Shown in pieces: positions 41,781-54,562 of a DNA stretch of 64,000 nucleotides (the stretch's first letter is position 1; each line of letters begins with the position of its first letter). Both the position numbers and the translations under genes were made by a program. This DNA is from Certhia americana (Eukaryota; Chordata; Aves; Passeriformes; Certhiidae), in contig JAGMWU010000039.1 of the NCBI GenBank assembly GCA_018697195.1, positions 1,069,817-1,133,816 of the forward strand. The letters run 5' to 3'. Below the pieces are notes generated by a model. It was not told the origin of the DNA. It saw only the letters and a list, made by a program, of their open reading frames with translations, and ran no database searches.

Positions 41781-44700
41781 AACAAAAGGTACATTATGCT
41801 TACATACAGGGAAAAAAACACCTAAAAAACTCCCCCAAAAAGCCCAAACCCTGACAGGCTGATTTATAAAAATGAATACTTACAATAAATTTGACTAAAC
41901 AGTGAATAAACATAATACCTGCACTGTACATATTGACTGAGGGGAAATCCTGGAGTAAAGGACAAAAGAAAATCAACAGATTGCCTTCATCAGCCTACTA
42001 AAACATGCTCCAGGATAGCTGCTGCACTGCAGCAGCTGGCCCTGTTTAGATCCCTGTCCCCAAAACCCTTCCTGATTGCCCTCCCTTGTAGACAGGTTTG
42101 CTATTCTGCCCCTTCACAGGCTCAGCCATGTGTCCCCAGTGTCCTTCAAGCCTGGGCTGTCACACATATTCCTCGCATTCCCAAATCTGCTGTTTGTAAA
42201 CTCTTCTCCCGTGAGAAGCCAGAGAACTGAGGAAGCACAGAGAGCAAAGGGTAAAAGCCTGGCAGAAGGACACAAGCTAAACATGCACATGCCAGCTCAG
42301 CCTGCGACAGACATGATGGGCCTGAGCACCAGGGCTTGTTTCTGAACAAGTATCTTCCTCTCACTTTAAATTTTATCTTCCTTTATTAGTCTTGGCAAGT
42401 GCCACTGTAAGGCGTGACCTCCCCGTCTGGAAGGGGAGAACTGTTTTTGCTGTGGCCTGCTCTGTGCCCCTCGCTGGATGCCAGAGGCCCTTCTCTTCCC
42501 TCTTCCTAACCCTCTGTTTCTGATTCCAGCTGAAATCTTACATTTGTCCCACAACTGGATGGAAACAATTTAATTCTAAGTATTTCCCTCATTTTTTCAG
42601 TTGACAACCTTCGTTCAAAGTGAAGCCTCCAAGAAATTCCCAAGCATACTGATTTTAGGATTAAGGACTGCATAGGCCCCATAACGCACTTGCATATGGA
42701 TTTTGGATTAGTCCCACTTGCATTATCTGGCAACATCTCAGGTCCACCTTTCCCTCTGGAATCTGAGTGGGCACCTTGGGCTGTAGAAGCACACATAGCA
42801 TTTCCCACCTTATTCCTTGTGGGAAACAGGTGTTCTTGCATCGTGAGCTTGTTATTGAAGGCTTCAAGGACACAAAGAATAGTGACAGTAGCAAGGACTT
42901 TCTCACTTTCTTTGTGGAATGGTAATAGAAAATACAGCGAGTGTGAAAATGGCAATAGGAAGGGCTGAAATGAATTTCAGAAAGATGATACTGTCCTTCA
43001 GTTTTCTATTTCTGGAACATTTTCTAACCCAATGGAAAAAGGGATGCTCAAGTAAGCAAATTTACCCAAATGCTGTTCAAAAACCCCTCTGCTGCTCAAC
43101 ACTCTTTCGTCTCATCACTGAGCTTTTAGCATGTACTAATACATATGTTTTGCTTCTGCTTTATGTCCTTCCTTTTTTCATAAGCTTTCCACAAAGGATC
43201 TTTTATTATTAAACAGTCAGTGAAAGATCTCATCCTTGCCATATTTCCTCTTCCTACTTTGAAATGAATATTTAACATGGAATAATTGCTAGGTATTCTT
43301 TCTAAATCTCTTACATGGAAGTGGATTCCTTCACGAAATTGAAGGGAAGCAAGAAAAGATGCAGCTCAGTGTAAACCACTGTGCCCAAGTGCTTGCACCA
43401 TTTTCCAGCACCATAATTTATTTTATAAAGCTGTATGCAATGTTGCTGTATTAAAATATAGCATACTTTGACAGACTGCCTGCTGCCCTACATTCATCAC
43501 AGAGTTACCTGCATGATGACAGTGCAGAAGTATGGAATATGAAATACTACTCACAGTTCTCAGGGCTCTATAAACCACTTGAACATCTGAACAACAGAAT
43601 TCAACAGCCTGGCTGTTCACACCTTGCATATGAAGCCATTAACAACCATCCTCCCCCAAAAGAAAAGAGTGTACAACCTGATAGTTTCAGGAATACGATG
43701 CCATCACTGTAGGAATACTTTCTTCCTGTTATCACTAAAAAGACTGCAAGTAAAAGGTATCATTTTTTAAGTAGGTTAGTGTCTTTTCATTATCCTTTTT
43801 TAATTTTATGAATAGTTTAGTATGCCAGTGCACACAACCTAAGAAGTACTTATTATTATTTTTTCTCAATAGTCCATCATTATCATTCTGTTGTATCAGA
43901 GAAAATTAGCACCTATCGCTTACATAATTTCAAGCAGTATTGTTAGGAGTGGAATTTGCATGCATGATATGGTGTATAGGCTAACACAAGTCCATTTGCT
44001 AAGTCCACGTGGTAAAATGGATGAATAAATAATTGAATGCTTAGCTCCAAATATATAATTATTCTTAGGAAAAAAAAATTAGAGCATGAGTCTGTGAAAT
44101 ACATATAATAATACTCATCTACAGCTAAACACTCAAGACAAAAAACATCCTTTCAGAAACGGAATGATATAGTTAGATTCCTAAAATGCTTATAGGAAAC
44201 TTGCATAAATGCCCAAGTTTTGAAAGTACAGGACTATTGCACTTCTTCCCCACAGGCATTAGCTTTAAATTAAAAAAGCTGTTCCAGCCTAATCAAGAAG
44301 AGGCTTATCAGAGAACTTGTGCAGAGCATGCAGAAGGTTTGTAAACCTTCAGTTTGGATTGTTCCTGTTCAAAACCCTTCCAGCTCGGTTTTCCAGCCCT
44401 GCTCCCACACACGGCATCATTCAGTCCTCCCTGGGAAAGCAATGTTACCTTTTTTAACAGCACCCCTCACCCTGCTCTGCAATCAGCCTGGCTGCTGTGA
44501 CGGTGTGGGAATTGTTTGCCATATGTCCCATTCCACCACACAGGAACACACCAGTTATTTGCTACCTGAGGGAGCAGGTTTTCCAACTGTGAGCTCCAAA
44601 CATCGGTTCCGGTCCTCTCCGTCCTGGAGAGCACCATAAACTGATTTCCAGAGGAAGTAAAATAAACAGGCAGAGTACAAAGGAGGGAAATATGCTCTTG

Positions 44701-45979
44701 TTCTTCTGCCCAGAAGCCCAAAATGAATGCAAATACACCATGAATGGCAGAAGAGTAGGGAAAATTACACTATTCTGGGTATGGTTTTCTACAAGAATCA
44801 AGAAGAATTAAAGGCAAATGAAATGAGATGGAAAAATCTGATACAAATACCTAAATGTTGAAAGTAATGACACCCTTTTCTGGAAAAAGTGTGAAATGTT
44901 AAATTAAAAAAAATAAAAGAATATTCAAGATATTTACCAGAATATTCAGTAACATGAAAATGGCCATGCCTTTTGTTGGCATCTTGCAAGAAAAGTCCAA
45001 AAGTTTCAAAGAAGCACAATTTTCTTCAAAACTCCCATTACACTCTTTTTCTGTAATACGGACATCACATTGTGTTTTAAAATAATCTATCTGTCTTTCT
45101 ATTGCAGAAACTATTCCCATTTTGGCATTTTTCTCACCCTGTGACTTGTCAGCCTACGTTCTGAATCTCTAGAATAAATTTCTAAATCATAATCTTTCCA
45201 CATTTATTTTCTGAGGCATTTATTTAGCCCTTTTGAATTTCTCTAGACATTCTTTTCCAGGCGGGAGGCACTGAGTAGTTTCATTAAATAGATAAACCTA
45301 CTGCCTCTCTAAATGTAATTCCATTACAGCTTTTTGCCCTTATTATTGGTCCTCTGGTATTACCATTGAAGAAAATGTGTAGATGGAACTTTTTTAAAGT
45401 TATGATACAATAAATCAGAAAAAAAATTTTGTTAGGAAGACTAGAAGGATGCAGGTGTCACTTTTGTCTTTAGGAAGAGCAAGAATACATTTTATTTTTA
45501 TTTTATTTATTTCATTTATTTTAAATGGAGAGGATGGTCAAACAGGCTGCCCTGAGGAGCTCCCACTAATGGAAGTGCCAGCATATATTAAAGAAGCTGT
45601 ATTACCGACTTCCCAAATTCACTCCAGTCAAACCTACTGAACTCCAAGCAACTTTCTAGGATGCACCACCATCATCCATGTTTCCTGCACCTTGACCATA
45701 TCCTTGGAACCTTGCTCTGGCTGCTGTTGCTGAATAGGTAAGAAATCTTAGATTTCCCAACACCTCAAAACTTGAATTCTGATCTAACCCTCCATGTCTC
45801 TCACTACATTTAGTCTTACTTCTACACACTTGAGGCCTTGCCAGACCTCTAGCTTGTCCTGGGGACAACGTGGATGGTGATTCAGGATGAATCAGGACTG
45901 AACTCAAAAGGGCTCTTGTCCTTGGAGTCCACATTCAAATACTACTGAGAACAAAGTACACAAAGGATTACAGAGATTT

Positions 45980-46011
45980 AAAGAAGAAAGAAAGAAAGGG
46001 AGAAGAGAGAG
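45980..46011. repeat. Polypurine tract
   Basis: Thirty-two purines in a row with GAAA and GAGA words, a simple-repeat remnant in intron 3. Confidence 0.8.
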
Positions 46012-46284
46012 TCAATGCATGAAGCAGGTGCCCTGGAGAACTGGCATCTCCTTTGCCATGGACTTACTTTATAAGAATAAGCAAGAAAAACACTAATTAT
46101 CCTCCCTGCTTCCTGAATATCCAACTTCTGATCCAGAGTCTGATTTGAAGTGGTTTAAGTAACCATAGCTGTACGTAAAATCAACGGAAACTGCACTTTG
46201 GACATACTAAGTGCTATAAAATGCCAAGTACTTCTGCCCCTGAGGTCCTAAATATCATAACTCATGAATCCCAAATCAGTGGGT

Positions 46285-46440
46285 ATGCCTGAGCTTAATC
46301 TGTGCCTTATCTCCTCAACTATAAAACAGGGGTAATAACCACTCATTTCATAAATTAAACAATGCTTCTGAAGCACTTAGATATTAGTGAAAGCACCACA
46401 AAAAAAGCTTTGTAAGACGTGAGTAATTATGTATTCTGAG
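46285..46440 (+). mobile_element. Probable MIR/CORE-type SINE fragment
   Basis: GTGCCTTATCTCCTCAACTA followed by TAAAACAGGGGTAATAACCA resembles the MIR-family stretch GTGCCTCAGTTTCCCCATCTGTAAAATGGGG plus ATAATAA. Further on, TCTGAAGCACTTAGATATTA with GTGAAAGCACC resembles the GTAAAGCACTTTGAGATCC region. The copy is strongly diverged and its borders are uncertain. Confidence 0.5.
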
Positions 46441-46489
46441 CAAGGGATGAATAGTCGTCAGCAGTGAAGGCACAGGACCATACATGGAG

Positions 46490-46690
46490 CAACGAGAAGA
46501 ATATAAGATACTGAATAGCTGCTCATTAATTGAACACTATCCAATCTGTTCAATGAACAAGGCAGAGGTGCAATGGAAAAAGCTGTATGGGATTGTGTAA
46601 TTAAGGCTGAATTAGGAATCATTACATGTGGTGCAGATGAACAAAGACGACGCAGGCCACTAATATTCATTACTTTCATACTTAGCGATG
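46490..46690. promoter_or_regulatory. Candidate conserved non-coding element in intron 3
   Basis: A complex, repeat-free stretch with clustered ATTAAT, CATTAATT and TAATATTCATTA words and ACGACGC, directly after the MIR-like SINE. The appearance is enhancer-like; no direct evidence is available. Confidence 0.22.
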
Positions 46691-48499
46691 ATTTTGGAAA
46701 CTTGGTATTTTTTTTCCTTCCCCAATATATTTTAAAAATAGCAAACTTACAAAAAACCCAACCAGCTCAAAGCCTGGAAACCCACTATTGCACCTAATAC
46801 AAGAATCCCCACAGAGGAGCAGTAGCTCCAAACTGCTTGTCTCTATTTGCTCTTAGCATAGACAAAGTACACACAGGAGCCAAACATCATCATCACTCTT
46901 GAAATAGGTGGGAATGGACTGACAACCTCATGTTCCCTATTTTAGGGCCCTGGATTTGGCAGCTCAACAGTGAGAAATGGCACCAAATAATTTTGTAGGT
47001 TAAAAATAGGTAATATATTTTTGATCTAACAAGATATTCTCTCCTTAAACAATAAGGATCTGTGGGCTTCAATGCTGACCATGGGCCATTATTGTTTCTA
47101 AAAAACCTGACAAAACTTCCTCTGTCAAAGTCTAGACTTCAAACCTAACTGAGACACTCCAAAACTTCAACAATCTAAAACTGTGCTCCAAAAAAATCCT
47201 GGCTTCATTTAAGGCAATGGGAGATTTGCCATTACCTTTCCCACTCCGTTTATATCTGAGATGCTAGCAGATGCCTTGTTCCCTCTGTCTACAACAGACA
47301 GATCTGTATGTACATTTTCTCTCTCCTTTTTATTCTTTTTTTTTTTTTTGTCTGAAGACTGTTTTCCCATTCCCTTATTTAAAATGGGATTAGGAGGCAC
47401 AAAAAGATGCTATGTTTCTAGCCTTATATATTTATTTTCCAGTTTTATCTATTAAGAATTTCTTTCAGCCATGACACTGCAAAATTCCTTATCTCCAACA
47501 CTGGAGTGCTGAAGGCCCCTTGCAGGATTATCCCCTTTTGGCTTTTAACTACTTATCCTGAGAGCTGAAGAGCCTTTTCAGGCTTGAAAAATTTTCAGGA
47601 ACTTGAGGGTTGTAGAAAGGAAGTGCTATTTGCTCCTAAAAGTGAAAATTATAAAACTGCTTCTAGAGGCTTCCGAAGCAGGCAGATAATAGCATTTTAT
47701 AAAGTAATATCTCTTAAGAAGCACTGCCATTGCTGTAAGGAGCAATGGCATCTGATTAAGGATATTTTATGATATTTGATATGTTTTATGCTGTTTGATA
47801 TAGATCTTGTCAATACATTTCTGTCCAATTGCAAATTCCAATTTAAATGTCTGCTCATACTTTAGTTATCCCCTTAGCTGTATTGTATCAGGCATTACAA
47901 AACAAAACAAAAACCCATCAGCAAAGACCTGATGGTTCCTGGGGGGTACCTACAGAGGCGTAGTGGGTAGGATGGAGTTATTTCCAAAGAACTTCACTCT
48001 CCTGAGCTTTTTTTTGAACTCAAAAGGAGAGAAGTCATTGCAGGAAACAGACATTCATCTGCCAGTACAAATACAAAGCAATTCTGCCTTATGCAAGATC
48101 TAAACACTATACATCAATTTTTAAAAACTGACACTCTGTATTCCTGTGAAGACCTAGTCATTCACTATCATTACAAATGGAATATTTTTAAAAGGTATGA
48201 GTTAGTCCACCCTCTCTATTCCTCACACTTCCTCCATTTTTGGATTCAGTTGAAGCCTCCAGCTTCACCAGGATACAGCATTAACCAAAAGAGACCTCTT
48301 CGGCTTATCCTTTACTATCACAGAGAACTAAATTGTATCATCAGCTACTTCTCTTATGAGCAATTTTAAAGTAGGCACTTAAATCCTTCTCACTCTTTTC
48401 AGGAAAGTGCCCCCACAACAGTCCCTCTTTTTTGATGGTTTACAGCATTCTCAAAATAGCAAACTAAAGAATGGGATTTTTACCCATTTACTCTTATTT

Positions 48500-48820
48500 C
48501 AGTACAGTTTTTAGTTCAAAATAAATTCTCCTCCCTCTCAGTTGTCTATTCCTCAACTGTGAAATATTTATAGATAGCAATTATGTCCCAACTCAGACTC
48601 TTTTTGGGTAGGCTAAAAAAAGCTAGAAGCATTCAGTCACCTGATGTAAGATAAGTTTTTATTTCCCAGATAATTTCAAAAGCTCTCCTCATGTGTTTAC
48701 TTGACTCTGAATCATGCTGGTGACCAGAAGTATACTCAACACTCCACACAAGAATGCCCAGCATCATTTATATCATGACAGTGTGCATACCTCCCTGATG
48801 GCTTGAAGTACTTGGTGCAT
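48500..48820 (-). mobile_element. Ancient CR1-like LINE fragment
   Basis: TTATGTCCCAACTCAGACTC, TTTTTGGGTAGGCTAAA and GGTGACCAGAAGTATACTCA with ACACTCCACACAAG resemble, in order, the reverse complement of an old CR1 subfamily with GTGACCAGAACTG...CAGTACTCC. Divergence is high, so both family and borders are tentative. Confidence 0.55.
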
Positions 48821-51800
48821 CTGAATTCTACACATCCATTTTGTGCAACTGCACCATGCAAGTGGTTCACCCAACTTGGAACAACTGCCTAGAAGATGAA
48901 TTTCCCAAGAAGCACCCTGTCCACCTTCCCTACAGGAAAAGAGATGAATTGATTTTTAAGGAAAAGCCAATTGACATATACAAGAAAACACTAAAATAAT
49001 GACTGGAGCATTGGAACATTTGTTAGCCAAATATTAGTGGTTACCTTATATCAGCATGCACTGACAGGGCCATCCCCTGTCTAGGAAGACTCTGACCTGC
49101 TGGGATTCTACCCTGGGATGCGTTAAAAAAGAAAGCAATAACAACAACAATGAATTACAACAACTGAGTTCCCTGTCACACCATATGAATACGAGAATTT
49201 CCCTGATCTAAACAGGATGTAGAAGGTAATCATGCAAAAGTTCATATGGTGCTTGAATTTTTGGCAATGGAAGGCTTCTACCCAAGATAAACCTATATTG
49301 TCACTGCGTCCATGTTCCATTTACAGGGTATCTGTGCTTGTGCAGGCTGGCTTTCACCTACTGAACGTACTGTTTTACAGATGAAGCAGGCTAGAAATTC
49401 ATATTCATAAAACAAAGAACAAAAGACAAATGACAGAAAGCAGGAGAAGAATTAGCTGCATGCAGCCCTGTGCGTGTGTTTTTCAAGGCTAGACAGCTGC
49501 CCATATTTAAATTCTCATCCTCATACTCATCTATCCCCCTCCACAGCAACACCAGCTCCTACAGTAAATAAGTTACCCTCAAAAAAACTGCAAACGTTGG
49601 GAAGTCTTGGGGGAGGGAAGAAGTTATTAATGCTTTTGGAAAGGAATGAATGCAGTTTTTCAGCTTCCTTGATATAAAATATTTTTTGTATCATTTTCAC
49701 AGCTATTAACCAACTTATGTTCTTTGCGGCACTGCAGCTGCTAAACCCACTCATTTTGTGCTTGTTTTCAAAGCAAGGCACTCCGGCACCTTAGTGGTTC
49801 CCAAATCTCCCCCCTCCTATCTGAAATGCTACCACATTATGCTTGGTTCCTTGGTGTTCCAGCTCACATTCACTTGAATGCATCCAGCATTCTCTAGTGA
49901 ACACTGGGCAGAGTTTTCCATGCAGGCCACATATTCCAAAGAGCCACAAGGAAAGATTTTCCTCACATTTCACCTCTTCCCAACTTTAAAATACTCAGTT
50001 GCAATACGTGTTCTATCCTTTATTCTTTCTTTTTTCCTCATGTCTCAACTCTAGCTGCTTGGGTTTTGTTTTGGGGTTTGTTTTTTTTTTTTTCTCCTTT
50101 TTGGGGTCCTATTACAAATTTTGTTAGCACCTTCCTCCTACTACTCTGCTCAACTCTGAGCCCTTAGTAACTAAAGCCAGCTTGGAGAAGGAACGAAGAC
50201 TTCATTTCACAGAGCAATACTGCCTGCCAGAGCTAAACCCAGGAAAAGTCCTTTTCAGGAATCTATGAAAGCATGGAAGGCTGGTGGCAGCTTCAAACCT
50301 ATAATGACTTAATTATTTAAATTTTATTTTACACCTATTAACCATAGCATATCAAGTAAGAGTAGCAGCTGCTACATGAATTTGACCAGCTCACTTGACC
50401 TCAGCAGATCACCCATCTGTTTGCTCTTCACCTAATATTTCTGTTTGATAGGTTGTAAAACAGATTCTTGCAACAGGTCAGGAACAGAGTCAACTTCAAA
50501 TCCCACATAGAAATTTCTATGAAAACATATGGACATCTGTACTGAGTGATGTCAAATTTAGAGAGGCCACAGACCTTAGGAAAGTGGATAAAAGGAAAAT
50601 TGCAGCCTGTTATGGAAAAACACTGACTCTATTACAGTGAATGAACAGAAGAGTGGAGAGTGAAGAACTGTATGTATAATTAATTATAGAAATACAGACC
50701 TACAAAATTCATGGGTGCACACACTGCAAAATGGTGTGCAAAACGCCTGCTATGTATCAATTTCAGTTTCATACAGCATAAAAAGTGTTGCTTTTTTAAA
50801 TGATCAATATGGTAAACTCCCCTATTCACCAGCAGCATTCTATAAAAAGTTCTGCTAATTAGGCAAATTATTCAAGAGTTACCTATGTTAGCATTTCTCA
50901 TACCTTGGTAAGTTTTCCAGTTCAATTGAAATGAAAACAAAACCAAAAAACAAGGGAGGCACACAGAGAGAGGCTTTAGTTTACCTTCTACTAGGGCTTA
51001 TGAAGCCTTGGGAAGTTCTTTCACTTACAGTGCACAAGAAAAGCACCTGTTTCTGAAAAAACAGGCAGGATGTCTTTGCTCCTACACTGCTCACTTAGGG
51101 GTACAGCAGGTTTGCTATCCCCAGGAGGCATCAGATCAGACTGAAAAGTTTCTTACAGCCAAATTATCCTTCCACTCTAAACTGGCAAAGGTTCAGGTAA
51201 GGAAAAAACCCCACAACCCTAGACACTTCTGTTGTTGTGCCTGTGTTTTTACTTCAGAGCTGAAGAGAAATCTATTTTTAACTTAAAATTGAAAAACTAG
51301 CTTCAAGTTTAACCTTCTGGAACAGAAATCAAGAACAGAATCTGATCTTTACTGAATTATCCCATCTTTGTATTTTAAAAAAAAGAACAAGCATCCCTGT
51401 AACTGGTCCAATATAATTTTTTAATGCTCCATTTTAAGTAGCCAAATTCTCCAAGCAAATATGCAAAATAACTGGAAGAAAATGGTCATTTTTGCTGTAG
51501 TCTTTAGCACCATATGGAGATGAAAAAATGCCTTCCTTTTTTCTTACTTCGAAGCCAAAGGAAGAATAAAAGATTAGCAACTTACGAAACAATATAAATT
51601 TTGATTTAGGAGAGATTACCTCATACTTGACTGGAACTTGAACAAATGAAGACCAAAAATGCAAAGCACAAGCAAGAATAGCTGTGATTTCTGATTTCAA
51701 GCCTGTTACACTCCTTAGAGAAAGCTGCCTCAGGGGTAAAAGAGAAGACAAGCCTGGCCAGGTGCTTTAGGTTCCCTTACAGTACAGTATCTTTTCAGCA

Positions 51801-53804
51801 TATGATTCTATTTTGATCATAAATTCAAGTTCAAATGACTTTAGGATTGGCCACATCTGTAACTAAGGAAAATACCATACAATAAAATTAACCTATAGAA
51901 AAATGTATTCTAAATGCACATACCTTAAATTTTGCAGTGACACCATTTACCAACACTTTTACAGTCTAAGGATTTTTACTGCCTCCAAGGCAGGTCAAAT
52001 TTATTTAAATTACAAAATCACATTTCTTCATACCAGCCTCCTGTTCATCAAGTCAGTCATCACAAGGTCCGTGCCTACTTGATACTAAAACTAGTACTTG
52101 GATAATTTACATTAGCCTTGGATTTAATGCCATCTGAAACTACTCTTGAAATTTCACCAATAAACCCATTTTAATACTTTTTTAGGTCTACAGCTCTCCT
52201 CCTCATAAATCCATTAGACATTTGCTGAAAATTCCAAGATACAATTAACTGGGAATACAATTGCCAGATTTGTAATTTGAAATGCAAACTTTAGTCTCTT
52301 TGTTCTTCTTAGTTTCTTGGTTTTGAGTTCCAATACAGTTGTTATTTTCTGTTGTAATCCCTTGGGTTTTGTAGGATTTCAGAGGAGCACAGAGGAATTG
52401 GCACTCAAAGGCTGTTCAAGGTGTGCTGAGAATGTTAGCAATTCCAGCTGAGACCCAAAAAGCTGGGTGGTGTGCAGAATTCTCTCTCTCCAAATCCCTC
52501 TTTTCTCTGTTTCCATGCTTTTTGACCCAATTTGCTTTCCCATTTCATAAACTGATACAGGGGTTGACTTGGAGTAGACATTTAAAAGTCCTTGCAAAGA
52601 GCAGGGACATCTTCAACTGAGGAATGTTTAGAGGATCATGAAAGAAATGTGTGTGTTCCTGTGCTACAAATATTTAATTATTTCAATTATTTCAAATAGG
52701 AAGCTTCAGGAGGGGGGTATTTTACTGGTTCTGTTCCCAACTGAAAATTTTATGATGGCTCTACAAGAAACCTCTTGTTACAAAACTACCTACACAAGCT
52801 TTTATTTATATGGATAGTGCCAGGATGTTTGAAGCCAATATGTGTATTATGTTTTTGCTATGCCCTTTTGAGGCTAACACTCTGCAATATATAAAAAAGT
52901 GCAAGCCAAGACAAAATTCCAGTGTCTGCCTAATAACAATGCTACTGTAGCATCAAGAGCTCAGTCATGTGCATACCAAGAAGTCTCAACAGTGTTCACA
53001 TACCACTGGTAGGTACATGTTTCTTACTATAATGACTCTAAAAAAGAGTATTTTAAGCTAATTTAAAACACATTAAAATTTTAGGGATGACAGAGTAGCT
53101 TTCTCTTTCATTTTTTGATTTTTTTTTTTTTTTGCTTAACTTGCAAACTTTCAGTAATTACTGATCAGTTTTAATTACATTTTTAAAATGTACTTCTTTG
53201 CCTGATCAGAGAGTAATCCTTTCCTAATAATTCTGGCTTCTGAGGCTTGAAAACACAGTCTTGCTGCTTTGTTAACTCCTACAGAGATTCCCTAGTAATT
53301 TTTCATAAATTCCTGTAAATCTGGATGAGAACATCCATCATGTTAGAATGGTCAGCAAAAGAGATGTAGACGTGGACAAATAGTACCTTGAAATTACAGT
53401 GATTTAAGACTGGAGAGGAAGCTTTCCTGGGAGGCAAGAGAGGAGGAAGGAAGACAACAGAAGGTGCTGTCACTTCACACAGTACGTGCAGGTACATGGA
53501 AAGCTTCACCATCACCCAACCAAAAAAAATCTCGTGATTCAGGGGTCAGCTTAGGCGTGGATGTCTGAAGAGCCATCCATGATGGGGTGTGGAAGCACAT
53601 GGAGGAAATCACTCACCCAAAAAAGGGAAGGTTTCCCAGTTCATGTGCTATATCAAGCAACTAATTTCTCAAGAAGAAGTTGGGGGATAAGGACATCAAG
53701 GTCAGCAACTGCACAACTGTAAGAGAAGATGTTTTCATCAAGGGGAAACCTTTTCCTTGTCCTTATAACTTTGTGAAGTTAATTTCAATTAGATTGACAC
53801 TTTT

Positions 53805-53835
53805 GATGATAGATAGATAAATAGATTGATAGATA
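53805..53835. repeat. (GATA)n microsatellite, imperfect
   Basis: GATGATAGATAGATAAATAG and ATTGATAGATA form a short degenerate GATA repeat about 550 bp on the intron 3 side of exon 3. Confidence 0.85.
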
Positions 53836-54285
53836 TTACATGAAGTCTTGACTTCAATGACGCACAAGCCCTCCAGGTCTATTTAACAGAGAGCTAAATC
53901 CTTATTGCCATCAGAAGTAGATTTAATGATCACAGAAGAAATTAATCACACCTCACACTGCCTCACTCTTCTCAGTGCACAAGCTGGACACCATATTAAG
54001 AGCCTATTTTTTTCCTTCTAGGCTTTTTTCATGAAGATAAATCAGTAAGTAGCTATCTCCTAGTTCATCTGTGGTTGTAAGAATATTTACTCATCAGCAA
54101 GGACTTCCAAAATCCTATATGGTATTTCTGCCCTTTGCATACCATGAACTCTTATTATCAGATATTAAAAACCTTTTTTCCACTTGAAGAAGTTGCTTAG
54201 AACGTCCATAAAGGTCACTCATTTTTTTTTTTTTTTCATATTAACAACACAGAATTTCAACAATAGCAGAAAACGTAAAGGAAAA

Positions 54286-54313
54286 TTTATATATGTGTGT
54301 GTATATATATATT
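54286..54313. repeat. Compound TA/TG dinucleotide repeat beside exon 3
   Basis: TTTATATATGTGTGTGTATA followed by TATATATT. In the NR3C2 sense strand this is UA/CA-rich sequence starting about 65 nt past the exon 3 donor. Confidence 0.9.
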
Positions 54314-54319
54314 TCTTTA

Positions 54320-54562
<243 letters not shown>

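Noticed and set aside
42506..42955. 149-codon open frame on the minus strand
   Set aside because: No domain or known family and no support beyond openness.
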